A DNA stretch of 64,000 bases from Terriglobia bacterium. GTDB lineage: Bacteria > Acidobacteriota > Terriglobia > Bryobacterales > UBA6623. The notes beneath the pieces are model-generated. The model was not told the DNA's origin. It searched no databases and saw only the letters and a program-made list of their open reading frames with translations. The stretch lies in contig VXRL01000016.1 of assembly GCA_009838515.1 (NCBI GenBank), positions 157,813-221,812 of the forward strand. The letters run 5' to 3'. Position 1 is the first letter of the stretch, and each line of letters opens with the position of its first letter. The position numbers and the translations under genes are program-made. This document shows positions 8,705-18,087 of this stretch, piece by piece.

Positions 8705-9454
8705 CTAGGCAGGGGCCGCAGCAATCTGCTCCAGCATCTGCCGCGCCCGGCGCAGATCGTCAGGAGTGTCCACGCTGACGCCGACGTGGTCGCCGGTTCG
8801 GACGACTGCTATACGGTGGCCGCGGTCCAAGGCGCGGAGTTGCTCTAGCCCTTCGGCCAGTTCCAGCTGCGTCGGCCGCATGCGGCTGAAAGCCAGCAGG
8901 AAGTCCCTGCGGTAGGCGTAGATTCCGATGTGCTCCCACGCGGCCGCGTCCACGCCGCGATCCGGATAGGGGATCGGGCTGCGCGAGAAATACAGCGCGG
9001 TGCCGTCTGAGGCCGTCACGACCTTGACCACGTTGGGATCTTCCAGCACAGCTCGCTCCGTGATCCGCTTGCACAGCGTCGCCATCGGCGGCGCAGTCGG
9101 CTCCAGCAGCGGACGCACCACCTGCTCTAGCACGCGTGCGTTGACGAACGGCTCGTCGCCTTGGATGTTGACGACGATCGCAGCGCTCTCGGCGGCAGCC
9201 ACTTCGGCCACGCGGTCCGTTCCGGAGACGTGATCAGAAGAGGTCATCGCCACCGCGCCGCCGAAGCGTTCCACCGTGGCGCGGATCCGCTCATCGTCCG
9301 TGGCGACAACCACCCGCTCCAAGACCGCGCACGCGGCAGAGCGCTCGTATACGTGCTGGATCAGGGGCTTCCCGCCCAAGTCCGCCAGAGGCTTGCCCTC
9401 GAAGCGGCGCGATGCGAAGCGGGCGGGGATGACGCCGAGAACGGTCTCAGGCAC
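8705..9454 (-). CDS. kdsB: 3-deoxy-manno-octulosonate cytidylyltransferase (CMP-Kdo synthetase)
   Basis: 249 residues from a GTG start preceded by GGAG. It activates Kdo with CTP for attachment to lipid A, so the cell very probably makes Kdo-containing lipopolysaccharide. The family pattern is clear: VIPARFASRRFEGKPLADLGGKPL at the N-terminus, VVVATDDERI, SSDHVSGTDR, VNIQGDEPF (the nucleotide/metal region) and YRRDFLLAFSRM. Length is normal for KdsB. It lies upstream of the Rieske gene on the same strand, but that gene has its own promoter-like sequence. Confidence 0.95.
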   Translation of the reverse strand: MPETVLGVIPARFASRRFEGKPLADLGGKPLIQHVYERSAACAVLERVVVATDDERIRATVERFGGAVAMTSSDHVSGTDRVAEVAAAESAAIVVNIQGDEPFVNARVLEQVVRPLLEPTAPPMATLCKRITERAVLEDPNVVKVVTASDGTALYFSRSPIPYPDRGVDAAAWEHIGIYAYRRDFLLAFSRMRPTQLELAEGLEQLRALDRGHRIAVVRTGDHVGVSVDTPDDLRRARQMLEQIAAAPA

Positions 9455-9523
9455 GACACTCCATTGTTGTCAGATGGAAGCGGTGGTGCGCCAAGGCTTG
9501 CCTCGGCGCATCACAGTCCCCCA

Positions 9524-11020
9524 TCAGATCTCTGGAATGGGATCGGTCGGAGCTACGTCCTCGCCCTCCCAGTTCACGTTGCCTTCGTCGTAGATGAGCA
9601 CCCGAGCGCGGCTGCCGGGCGCGTGCGGCCGTTCGCTCTCGGGCAGGAAGCGACGGTGTTCGGCCATCACCTCGGCATACTGGCTGTCCCCGGCGAGGTT
9701 CTCGAACTCCTGCGGGTCGTTGCGCATGTCGTACAGCTCTTCGGATCCGTCAGCGTGGCGGATGTAGCGCCAGTTCTCCGAGCGGACGCCGTGGTTGCCA
9801 GGATTGTGCGTGGTGATGGCGGGCCATTCGCGCGGCGCTGACGCGTCCTGCAGTTGCGGCGCCAAGCTGCGGCCGTCCAGCCCCTGCTGGGCGGGCAGGC
9901 CGGCAAGCTCGACCAGCGTGGGGTAGATGTCGAGCAGCTCCGCCGGGCTGGTAACGCGAGCGCCGCTCGCGACGCCCGGGCCCGCGAAGATCAGCGGCAC
10001 CCTAGCCGAGCGGTCCCAGAGCGTGTTCTTGCCTGTAATCAGCTTCTCGCCGAGGTGCCAGCCGTGGTCGGACCAGAGCACGACGACCGTGTCGTCGGCA
10101 TGGCCGCTCGCCTGCAGCGCGTCCAGCACGCGGCCAACCTGGCTGTCGACGAAGCTGACCGACGCCAGATAGGACGCCACCAGATTGCGCCACTCGCCGG
10201 CATCCTCGAGAAACTTCAGCCGCGGCTCGGGCAGCTTCCAGTGCAGGTACCAGCTGAAGCGGGGCGTGTCGTCACGGTCGTCGCGGCGGATCTCGGGCAG
10301 GACGACCGAATCGAGCGGGTACATGTCGTACCACTCCTGTGTCACGTAGCAAGGCACGTGGGGCAGGAAGAACCCGGCGGCCAAGAAGAAGGGCTGCTCC
10401 TGAGGCCCGTTCAGCGGTCCTTGCAGCTGTTCGACGGCCCAACTGGCGACCTGCCAATCGCCTTTATCCTCGTCGTTGTGCGGGAATGTCCCCCAGTCCA
10501 TCAGCGGGTGGTTCTGCGGCGTCTGCACCAGCTTTTCCTCGGGGCGGGCTCCCACTCCAGCAGGCGGTCCCAAAAACTGGAACTCGCTATCTGTATCGGC
10601 CCTTCCGAATCGCCCGTGGTAGATCTTGCCGGTGGAGTAGGTGGCGTAGCCGTTGCGCTCAAAATACTGCGGCAGTGACTCGATGTCCTGCAGCGATTCA
10701 ACCTCGCGGAACCACGGCGCGAGTCCGTAAATCCCTGTGCTGGTAGGCCGGCGGCCGGTCAGGAGACTGGTGCGAGACGGATTACACAACGGCGCCTGGG
10801 TCTGGGCGTTGAGGAAGGTCGTGCCACGCGCGGCCAGCCGGTCCATGTACGGCGTCTTCACCTGCGGGTGGCCCCCCAGCGGTCCCACCCAATCGTTGAG
10901 GTCATCGATCGCGATGAACAGGATGTTGGGCTTGGGCGGGGGCGCCTGCTCGGCCGAGCAGGCCGCCAACAGGGCGGCGATCACAACGCCAGTGCAGGCT
11001 ACGCGGATGCTACGGGTCAT
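9524..11020 (-). CDS. Lipoprotein sulfatase, iduronate-2-sulfatase-like
   Basis: 498 residues. The signal peptide ends with lipobox LLAAC (Cys21), so the enzyme should be anchored in the envelope. Sulfatase features: metal Asp pair IAIDDLND (Asp39, Asp40), formylglycine signature CNPSRTSLLTGR (Cys79, Cys-type needing a formylglycine-generating enzyme), and a later SDHGWHLGEK metal/His box. The fold and the C-terminal DMRNDPQEFENLA section match family S1 sulfatases that attack sulfated glycans. It is the first of two sulfatases in the window. The true substrate is unknown. Confidence 0.92.
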   Translation of the reverse strand: MTRSIRVACTGVVIAALLAACSAEQAPPPKPNILFIAIDDLNDWVGPLGGHPQVKTPYMDRLAARGTTFLNAQTQAPLCNPSRTSLLTGRRPTSTGIYGLAPWFREVESLQDIESLPQYFERNGYATYSTGKIYHGRFGRADTDSEFQFLGPPAGVGARPEEKLVQTPQNHPLMDWGTFPHNDEDKGDWQVASWAVEQLQGPLNGPQEQPFFLAAGFFLPHVPCYVTQEWYDMYPLDSVVLPEIRRDDRDDTPRFSWYLHWKLPEPRLKFLEDAGEWRNLVASYLASVSFVDSQVGRVLDALQASGHADDTVVVLWSDHGWHLGEKLITGKNTLWDRSARVPLIFAGPGVASGARVTSPAELLDIYPTLVELAGLPAQQGLDGRSLAPQLQDASAPREWPAITTHNPGNHGVRSENWRYIRHADGSEELYDMRNDPQEFENLAGDSQYAEVMAEHRRFLPESERPHAPGSRARVLIYDEGNVNWEGEDVAPTDPIPEI

Positions 11021-11306
11021 GGGAATCCCGGTCGATACCCTATCACAGGCAGGAGCCTAGCGCGGCCTAATCGTTACGAGTCATCACCGACTGGACCGGC
11101 GTCGACATCTCGACGGCGGGCAGTCGCTCGCGTTGCCCATGTAGAGCAGTAGTCCCGTTCCCGCGTTGACGCTGCACAAAATCGCACAGCGGCCGCAGAA
11201 CGATTTCCGCCCGTCGTTCGCGGACTGGGCGGCCGAGGAGTCCAGACACCTCGCGAAGTCATCGAAGCGGACCGATGCCTTCCCGTCGGCGTAGGGTGGC
11301 GACCGG

Positions 11307-11495
11307 TCAGCGCGGCAACCCCGCCTGAGGCGCGGGCACGGGCGCGTCGTCGCGCCGGCCCTCGTCGTGCTGCTTCCGCTCGGTCCGGCTCAGCTCAGTC
11401 AGCACTTGAGCCGTGTTCTCCTTGACCGCGACCTGAGTCTTCGGCGGCAGCCGCTCGAACAGCTCTTGCCAAGGCCGATGCTTCATCTTTCTCAT
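11307..11495 (-). pseudogene. HigA-like antitoxin remnant
   Basis: 62 residues. The first ~35 (MKHRPWQELFERLPP, then KENTAQVLTEL) resemble the start of XRE-type antitoxins that follow HigB-type toxins. The usual continuation, a helix-turn-helix DNA-binding domain, is missing and replaced by a low-complexity Arg/Asp/Pro tail before the stop. The start overlaps the stop of the upstream toxin frame in an ATGA arrangement, the typical coupling of toxin-antitoxin operons. I read it as a truncated, non-functional antitoxin. Confidence 0.45.
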
Positions 11496-11692
11496 CCTCT
11501 CTCTGACTCCAGCAACCCCTCGCGCATGTGCGGGTGCCTTGAACTCTTGACCTGTGACGAATAAGGGCTCCCCGGCGTTGTGCCACGCGCCACCAGCAGA
11601 TCCACCACCTTCGCGGAATCAGTCTGCTCGCGGAGCGTCAGGCCGTTCCACCATGCCTCGAATTCGTCCGTGTACTCGACACTATGGGACAT
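11492..11692 (-). pseudogene. HigB/RelE-type toxin remnant
   Basis: About 66 residues from ATG 11692. The N-terminal ~55 residues (VEYTDEFEAWWNGL, KVVDLLVARG, SPYSSQVKSSRHPHMRE) match the front half of Gp49/HigB-type RNase toxins. Full-length relatives run for ~100-120 residues. Here MRE is followed directly by GLLESERG and a stop, and similar wording is usual at the very end of HigB proteins. I therefore suspect an internal deletion that removed the central strands and catalytic part. It is followed by the truncated antitoxin frame. Confidence 0.5.
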
Positions 11693-12363
11693 GGTCGTTT
11701 CCTGTGCAGCGCGGTGAATTCGCATCAGAAGGCTGGCCGCTCCAAGCACTTGATATCGGTCAAGCCGCAGCCAATAGCCCGCACTTCAGCGTTCAGTATC
11801 GCCCGGTTGCGCGAATTCAAACGCAACCCGCACGTGTTCGAGTTTCGGGGTGCAGATGCCGAGGGCAACGGGATGGGTATCGTCGTGGCGTTGCGGAGCG
11901 TGATTCGCCTCGGCGCCATCACGGCTTCTCTGGTCTTGGCGACCCTCCGGACCGGACTATCGTTACCTCATGCGGTGGCACAGTCTCGCGCGCCGAATGG
12001 CGTGGATCATTACATTTCCTTGAGCTGAAGGGATTAGTCCTGCTGGGATTTCAGGCGGGACGGTACCGCACGGCCGCACTACGACCACAGTTGTCGCGCG
12101 CTGCCAAGACATCCGTCGCTGGGCGACCAGACAGTTTCCTAGCGGGCTGGGAGCATGCTCGAACAGCCTCGTGGCCGGTGCATTGAACCCGCGCAGTCCC
12201 CGAAATTTGCTGATCCAAGTTCCCACGCGTACGAGAAAACATGGGAGGGCAGTGCCCGTTTGAGTCTGCATGTCGTCGCGCTCCTGTAAGATCTCATGTC
12301 AACGAGTGATATCGGAATCCCCTCCTGTAGCGGGGCTATTCTCGATGGCCGGAATCCACGGGG
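11693..12363. other. Intergenic stretch, no gene recognised
   Basis: About 670 bases between the toxin remnant and the SDR gene. Open frames of up to ~210 codons exist on both strands, but none has a recognisable motif, a coherent start or a neighbouring operon. No RNA gene or repeat was recognised. It may be decayed sequence linked to the toxin-antitoxin remnant. Confidence 0.4.
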
Positions 12364-12387
12364 ATGACAGAGACCGGAGGCTCGCAC

Positions 12388-13263
12388 GTGAATCCTGCAG
12401 GACTAAGAGGGAAGACGGCTCTCGTCACCGGTGGCAACCACGGCATAGGGGCGGCCGTAGCGAGGGCTCTCGGCGCCCAAGGCGCCAATGTGTTCATTAC
12501 CTATTTCCGACCGGAGACCTCCTATTCGAAAAACGAGCTCCGCGAAGCTCTCTCGGCGGGCATAGGCGGTGACGCGCTCTATCGTGCCCACCAGCAGCAA
12601 ACACCCGAGCACATCGTGTCGTCCGTCAAGTCAGCCGGCGGGCGCGCCTCCATGTTGGAACTTGATCTCTCCGCGGGCGAGTCGGTCTCAACAGTGCTCG
12701 ACGCCTGCGAAGCTGAGCTCGGCCACGTAGAGATTCTGGTGAACAATCACGCCTACTGTTCGCTGGAGACGTTCGATCCCGCCGGTGTCGGAGGAAGCGA
12801 GTACGACGCGAGAGTGGAATTGACAACCGCCGAAGGAATTGACCGGCACTTCGCCGTCAATGTCAGAGCCACCGTGCTCCTGATGGCCGAGTTCACGAGA
12901 AGCCACATAGCGAGGGATGCCAAATGGGGCCGGATCATTAACATCAGCACTGATGCAGCGGATGCACACAGCCTGAATGTCAGCTACGCCGCAAGCAAGC
13001 ATGCGATCGAATCCTACAGTCGGTCAGCAGCCTCAGAGCTTGGCAAGTACGGGATCACCTGTAACGTCGTTGCGCCGGGACCGATACAGACTGGTTACAT
13101 CACCCCCGAGCTGGAAGGGGTGATTGTCGAACGCACTCCCCTCGGTCGGCTGGGAACACCACAGGATGTGGCGGACGTCGTCTCGTTTCTGGCCTCCGAC
13201 GAGGCGCGATGGCTGACCGGACAACTGCTCTACGTTGGGGGCGGATTTCGAATGCCTCAGTGA
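12388..13263 (+). CDS. Short-chain dehydrogenase/reductase (3-oxoacyl-ACP reductase-like)
   Basis: About 291 residues from GTG 12388, chosen because GGAGG lies 7 bases upstream. ATG 12364 has no Shine-Dalgarno. Classical SDR features: cofactor loop TGGNHGIG, NNHA in place of NNAG, catalytic Ser in INIST and YAASK (Tyr and Lys), and PGPIQTGY. The ~40-residue insertion between the first fold segment and the acidic LDL is longer than in typical 250-residue members. The substrate is unknown and the gene stands alone, so assignment to fatty acid synthesis is not supported beyond family likeness. Confidence 0.88.
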   Translation: MNPAGLRGKTALVTGGNHGIGAAVARALGAQGANVFITYFRPETSYSKNELREALSAGIGGDALYRAHQQQTPEHIVSSVKSAGGRASMLELDLSAGESVSTVLDACEAELGHVEILVNNHAYCSLETFDPAGVGGSEYDARVELTTAEGIDRHFAVNVRATVLLMAEFTRSHIARDAKWGRIINISTDAADAHSLNVSYAASKHAIESYSRSAASELGKYGITCNVVAPGPIQTGYITPELEGVIVERTPLGRLGTPQDVADVVSFLASDEARWLTGQLLYVGGGFRMPQ

Positions 13264-13443
13264 GAGCCGCGATTCCTTCTGAAGTCGCGTCGGAAAGACT
13301 CGGCTGTGCGGAGCTTCGCAGGCACGCGAGGCGCCTACGCCGCTGGCAGGTTTGGAGCGGGACAACGCACTGCCGGCCGCAGCCCTAGCCTGCCGGAGCC
13401 AGTCCGAATGGGGCAGAGGCTAACGTACGATTAGAAATCGCAC

Positions 13444-14226
13444 ATGTCGCGGGCGACAGAACAGTTCGGGGGCTTGCTGGCCATCATGCAGCGACTGCGA
13501 TCGCCGGAGGGCTGCCCGTGGGACCGCGAGCAAACGCTGGAGTCTCTGCGTCGCTACCTCATCGAAGAGACCTACGAGGTGATCGACGCGATCGACCGGC
13601 GCGACTGGACGGGCCTGGCGGAGGAGCTAGGGGACCTGCAGCTGCAGGTCGTCTTCCAGGCAGAGATCGCCCGGAGCGAAGGATGGTTTGACATCCAAGC
13701 CGTCTTGGAGACCATCAACTCCAAACTGGTCCGACGCCACCCGCACGTGTTCGAGTCGGAGTCGCTGAAGACGGCCGAGGACGTGACCCAACGCTGGGAG
13801 CAAATCAAGCAGCAGGAGAAGCCTCAGCCGCAGGGCGAGGGATTGCTAGACAAAGTTCCCAGGCACCAGCCAGCCATGCTGGAGGCGCACCAAGCGGGCA
13901 GGGTCGCGGCCAAAGCCGGCTTCGACTGGCAGGAATTCGAGGACATGGGCGACAAGCTCGCCGAGGAATTCCGCGAGGTGTGCGAGGCGCTCCAGGCGAG
14001 TGATCCGGGACGCGTCGAGGACGAGGTCGGGGACTTGCTCTTCATGGCTGTCAACGTCGCACGATTCTCCGGAGTGGACCCGGAACTGGCGCTCAAGCGC
14101 GCCAATTCCAAGTTCCGCCAACGCTTTCGCTCGATGGAGCGAGCGCTGGCAGCGGAGGACCGGGAGATGGCGGCCTGCACCCCTGCGGAGTTGGAACAGC
14201 TATGGCAGCGCGCCAAGCAGGACTAG
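13444..14226 (+). CDS. mazG: Nucleoside triphosphate pyrophosphohydrolase MazG
   Basis: 260 residues with two MazG-type helical domains. The first carries RLRSPEGCPWDREQT, the metal-binding EETYEV and ELGDLQLQVVFQ. The second carries EEFREV and EDEVGDLLFMAVN. The linker RRHPHVFE is characteristic. It hydrolyses NTPs to NMP and pyrophosphate in house-cleaning or stress roles. Length matches full-size MazG. No clear Shine-Dalgarno precedes the ATG. The gene overlaps the following GNAT gene by 25 bases. Confidence 0.95.
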   Translation: MSRATEQFGGLLAIMQRLRSPEGCPWDREQTLESLRRYLIEETYEVIDAIDRRDWTGLAEELGDLQLQVVFQAEIARSEGWFDIQAVLETINSKLVRRHPHVFESESLKTAEDVTQRWEQIKQQEKPQPQGEGLLDKVPRHQPAMLEAHQAGRVAAKAGFDWQEFEDMGDKLAEEFREVCEALQASDPGRVEDEVGDLLFMAVNVARFSGVDPELALKRANSKFRQRFRSMERALAAEDREMAACTPAELEQLWQRAKQD

Positions 14227-14942
14227 GGCCGGTCGAGATCCGGCCGCTGCGAACGCTGGAAGAGTTCCAGTCGACCTTGAGGCTCCAGTCGGAGATCTGG
14301 GGATTCGACCAAGCCGATCTGGTCGCGCCCAGGCTGTTCGGCGTATTCGACCGCACCGGGGGCTCGTGCCTGGGGGCCTACCTCGGCGGCGAGATGGCGG
14401 GCTTCTCGCTGGCCTTTGCCGGGTTCAAGCTCGATGGCCGTCGCTATTGGCACAGCCACATGGTGGGGGTAAGGCCGCACCTGCACGGGCAAGGTGTCGG
14501 GTACCAGATCAAGCTTCGCCAGCGCGAAGAGGCCCTCGCTGTCGGCTTGGACCTAATCGAATGGACATTCGATCCGCTCCAGTCCCGCAACGCCTACTTC
14601 AACGTCGAAAAGCTCGGCGTCGACGTGCAAGCCTACCTGCCCGACTTCTACGGGATAACTTCAGCCGAATTGCACGGCGCGCTGCCCACCGACCGCTTGG
14701 TCGCCGCATGGAACCTGCGTAGCCCGGGCGCGGTGGCACGCCTCGCAGGCCGCCCGCGTCCCGGCTCCGAGAGCTCTGAGCGCATTGAGATTCCGGCACG
14801 GATCTCGGATGTCCCGCGCGAACGCGCAGCGAAGATCCAAGCGCGCGTGCGCGGGTCCTTTCAGGCGGCCTTCGCGAGCGGCCTGCGCGTGTCGGGCTTT
14901 GAACGAACAACAGAGGGCGGCGTATACCACCTAGCAGCGTGA
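14202..14942 (+). CDS. GNAT-superfamily acetyltransferase-like protein (COG3375 type)
   Basis: 246 residues. The central segment HMVGVRPHLHGQGVGYQIKLRQRE is the acetyl-CoA-binding V-x-P-x-x-Q/R-x-x-G-x-G/A loop of the GNAT fold, shown here as VRPHLHGQGVG. The preceding GGSCLGAYLGGEMAGFSLAF and the following EWTFDPLQSRNAYFNVEKLG match a predicted acetyltransferase group usually found as single proteins of unknown substrate. Its start lies inside the end of mazG (25-bp overlap), so translation is probably coupled. I cannot name the substrate. Confidence 0.8.
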   Translation: MAARQAGLGPVEIRPLRTLEEFQSTLRLQSEIWGFDQADLVAPRLFGVFDRTGGSCLGAYLGGEMAGFSLAFAGFKLDGRRYWHSHMVGVRPHLHGQGVGYQIKLRQREEALAVGLDLIEWTFDPLQSRNAYFNVEKLGVDVQAYLPDFYGITSAELHGALPTDRLVAAWNLRSPGAVARLAGRPRPGSESSERIEIPARISDVPRERAAKIQARVRGSFQAAFASGLRVSGFERTTEGGVYHLAA

Positions 14943-14990
14943 CGGGCGTCGGCAGGGCCTTGCCGTCGCGCCCGCCTACGATGGAGAACG

Positions 14991-15857
14991 ATGGCAACCT
15001 TCCCAATCGCGGTCATCACGGACGAGTTCTCTCAGGACTTCGAGCGCGTGTGCAAAACCGCCATGGAACTGGACATCTCCGGGCTCGAGATCCGCACTGC
15101 CTGGGACAAGAACGTATTGTCGATGTCAAACGGCGAGATCGAACAGCTGAAGCAGATCGCCGACCGGCACGGCAGACGGTTCGTCGCTGTCGCCTCGCCA
15201 GTCTACAAGTGCGCCCTGCCCGCCGGCGGGGAAATCGACCAGCGATTCCAGCAGGACGCCTTCCAGGCCGCCTACGGCTTCGCGGAACAGCCGCGCATCT
15301 TGGCCAGGGCGCTGGAGATCGCACGCCGACTGGAGGCGCCCGTCGTAAGGGTCTTCAGCTTCTGGCGCACGGTGGGCCCGGAGCGCAACTTTCGACGCAT
15401 CACCGAAATCCTCGCCGAGGGCGGCGAAGTCGCCCGCCAAGCCGGCATTCGCCTAGGCCTCGAAAACGAACCCGCCTGCCACTTTGCAACCGGAGCAGAA
15501 GTCGGCCGCGCTATCGACGAACTCGATCCCAGTCCCTACGGTGTGGTGTGGGATCCCGGCAACGCCTTCGCCGCGGGAGAGGCGGCGGTGCCGCACGGTT
15601 ATTGCGAGGTTCCCGCGGGGCGAATCTGCCATGTCCACGTCAAGGACTGCACGCGCGATCCGAGCGGCGGCCAGCCGCAATGGTGTGACATCGGCGCCGG
15701 CGGGGTCGGGTGGCAGCAGCAGCTTTCGGCTCTCGCAGCCGACGGCTACGCGGGCGCGGTGAGCTTGGAGACCCACTGGACGGGTCCCGGCGGCGACAAG
15801 TACCTCGGAACGACGATCTGCGCCAAGAGCCTGGCAAGGCTCCTGACGCAAGCGTGA
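14991..15857 (+). CDS. Sugar-phosphate isomerase/epimerase-like TIM-barrel protein
   Basis: 288 residues, starting after GGAGAACG. It belongs to the xylose isomerase-like / AP-endonuclease-2 superfamily. The four expected metal ligands are visible at strand ends: Glu in LGLENE, Asp in VVWDPGN, His in HVHVKD and Glu in SLETHW. No signal peptide. Such proteins isomerise or epimerise sugars or act on inositol and related compounds, and the exact reaction is not readable. It ends 6 bases from the convergent EF-G-like gene. Confidence 0.85.
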   Translation: MATFPIAVITDEFSQDFERVCKTAMELDISGLEIRTAWDKNVLSMSNGEIEQLKQIADRHGRRFVAVASPVYKCALPAGGEIDQRFQQDAFQAAYGFAEQPRILARALEIARRLEAPVVRVFSFWRTVGPERNFRRITEILAEGGEVARQAGIRLGLENEPACHFATGAEVGRAIDELDPSPYGVVWDPGNAFAAGEAAVPHGYCEVPAGRICHVHVKDCTRDPSGGQPQWCDIGAGGVGWQQQLSALAADGYAGAVSLETHWTGPGGDKYLGTTICAKSLARLLTQA

Positions 15858-15863
15858 GAGGCC

Positions 15864-17945
15864 TTATTCGTCGTCTTCTCCGTCTCCGTCCGAGCGCTTG
15901 GCAGCCTGTACGATCTTGTCCGCGAGTTGTCCCGGCACGAAGTCGTAGACATGCTGCTCCATCGAGAACGAGCCGCGCCCCTGTGTCATCGAGGTCAGGT
16001 CGTTGGCGTAGGTGAGCATCTCGGCCATCGGCACGTGCGCATGGATCAGCTGGGTGGCGCCCTTGGCCTCCATGCCCTGGATGCGGCCGCGACGGCTGTT
16101 CAGGTCGCCCATCAGGTCGCCGGAAAATTCGCTCGGGGCCACGACCTCGACCTTCATGATCGGCTCTAGCAAGGCCGGCCGCGCCTCCGCCATGGCCAGC
16201 TTGAACGCCTTGCTGCCCGCCAGCTTGAACGCCAGCTCCGAGGAGTCCACGTCGTGATAGGAGCCGTCGTACAGGGTGACCTTGAAGTCGACGACTGGAT
16301 AGCCCGCCAAGTAGCCCCTTTGCGCTGCCTCGCGAATTCCCTTCTCCACGGCCGGGATGTAGGTCTTGGGAATCGCGCCGCCGAAGATTTCGTCCGCGAA
16401 CTCGAATTCGCCGCCACGCTCCAGTGGCGCCACCCGGATCTTGCAATCGCCAAACTGGCCGTGACCTCCGGTCTGCTTCTTGTGGCGCCCGTGCACATCC
16501 GCCTGGCCGCGGATCGTCTCCCGGTAGGGGATCTTGGGCGAGTGCAGCTCGACATCAACGTTGTAGCGCTTGCGCAGCTTGCTGCAGACGATGTCGATGT
16601 GCTGCTGGCCGTTGCCCGCCAGCAGGAACTCCTGCGTCTGCGGATCGCGGTAAAAGTTCAGCGAAGCATCTTCTTCCAGCACCCTGGCTATGGTGCTGCC
16701 GAGACGGTCCTCGTCCTGGCGCGTCTTGGGCTGGATAGCGTACGAGATTGATGGCGGCGGCAGCTTGACCTGCGGGAACGCGACTGGCCGCTCCTTTGCT
16801 CCGAGGCTATCGCCCGTGCCGGTGTCCTTAAGCTTGGCAACCACCCCGATGTCACCCGCATGGATCGCCGAGACCGGATCCAGCGTCTTGCCCTGCGCCA
16901 CGCTGATGCGCGCGAACTTCTCGCTGGATTGCTTGCTGTGGTTGTACACAGACGCATCGTTCTGCAGCACGCCGGAAGCGACGCGAAAGTAGCTGACCCG
17001 CCCCGCGAATGCATCCGAGGCGGTCTTCCAGACGCGCAACGAGAGCGCCTCGCCATCGTCGACGCGGACTGCGCCGTCCTCCGTCGGGAGCTCGCCGCGA
17101 TCGGCGGGCGACGGCGTCGAATCGACCAAGAAATCGAGCAGCCGATCAATGCCCATGTTGTGCAGCGCCGAGCCGCACAGCAGGGGCACGACCTCTCCGG
17201 CAGCCACCGCCTTGCGCAGGCCGGCGACCAGCTTGTCGGTCTCGAGCGTGCCCTCCTCGAAGTACTCTTCCATCAACTCCTCATCCGTCTCAGCGACGGC
17301 CTCGATCAGGCTGGTGCGCATCTCCTCGACTTGGTCGGCCAAATCGTCCGGGACGGCGGTCGAGGCGCCTTGTCCCGGGCCGCCCATCTCGTACTCGTAA
17401 GCACTGCCGCTGAGCAGGTCAACGACGCCGCGGAAACCGCTCTCGCGCCCGATCGGAAGCTGCACCGAGACCGCGGTAACGCCGAAGATCTCCTTGGCCT
17501 GTTGCGCGACCGCCTCGACCGAAGCCCGCTCCTTGTGCATCTTGTTGGCGAAGATCACCTTGGGCAGGCCGAACTCCGAGGCAAAGCCCCAGCCCTTCTC
17601 CGTTTGGATCTCGATGCCGTTGACCGCATCGACCACCACAAGGGCAGTCTCGGCGGCGGACATCGCGGTCTTGGCCTCGTTGATGAAGATGTTGTATCCG
17701 GGGGTATCGAGCAGGTTGACCTTCGCGCCCTTCCACTGGGCGTTCGCCACGCCCGTGGAAATCGACACCTTGCGGGCGACCTCCTCCTCGTCGAAGTCGG
17801 TAATCGAGTTGCCTTCGTCAACACTCGTCAGCCGGTTGGTGGCGCCCGACGTGTAGAGCATGGCGGCGGCTAGAGTGGTCTTGCCGCAGTCGCCATGGCC
17901 AACAATGCAGATGTTGCGAACATCCTTGCCCTCGTATTCCTTCAT
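15864..17945 (-). CDS. Elongation factor G-like GTPase with altered G4 box
   Basis: 693 residues. P-loop GHGDCGKTT (16-24), Thr-containing switch I region (ISTG), DTPGY (G3) and five EF-G-like domains including domain IV (KKQTGGHGQFGDCKI) and a C-terminal GSFSMEQHVYDFVPG. The sequence is closer to the second EF-G group (often named FusA2 or EF-G-like) than to housekeeping EF-G. The G4 box that selects guanine is NKMH (134-137), with His instead of the near-invariant Asp, read directly from the DNA with no frameshift nearby. The C-terminal RSDGDGEDDE tail is acidic. Its function may be in ribosome recycling or back-translocation, or unrelated to translation. Confidence 0.88.
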   Translation of the reverse strand: MKEYEGKDVRNICIVGHGDCGKTTLAAAMLYTSGATNRLTSVDEGNSITDFDEEEVARKVSISTGVANAQWKGAKVNLLDTPGYNIFINEAKTAMSAAETALVVVDAVNGIEIQTEKGWGFASEFGLPKVIFANKMHKERASVEAVAQQAKEIFGVTAVSVQLPIGRESGFRGVVDLLSGSAYEYEMGGPGQGASTAVPDDLADQVEEMRTSLIEAVAETDEELMEEYFEEGTLETDKLVAGLRKAVAAGEVVPLLCGSALHNMGIDRLLDFLVDSTPSPADRGELPTEDGAVRVDDGEALSLRVWKTASDAFAGRVSYFRVASGVLQNDASVYNHSKQSSEKFARISVAQGKTLDPVSAIHAGDIGVVAKLKDTGTGDSLGAKERPVAFPQVKLPPPSISYAIQPKTRQDEDRLGSTIARVLEEDASLNFYRDPQTQEFLLAGNGQQHIDIVCSKLRKRYNVDVELHSPKIPYRETIRGQADVHGRHKKQTGGHGQFGDCKIRVAPLERGGEFEFADEIFGGAIPKTYIPAVEKGIREAAQRGYLAGYPVVDFKVTLYDGSYHDVDSSELAFKLAGSKAFKLAMAEARPALLEPIMKVEVVAPSEFSGDLMGDLNSRRGRIQGMEAKGATQLIHAHVPMAEMLTYANDLTSMTQGRGSFSMEQHVYDFVPGQLADKIVQAAKRSDGDGEDDE

Positions 17946-18087
17946 CGCACCTGTCCCACGAATTTCAGATTAGATTGGCCGGGAGTGTGATCCAAGCCCC
18001 GGCCGGCCCCAGATTCCAACCCTGCGCCGCGATAGGATCGCAAGCGCGGCTATCGCGTCTAGTATATGCGGTCAAGGGGCTTCGGCC

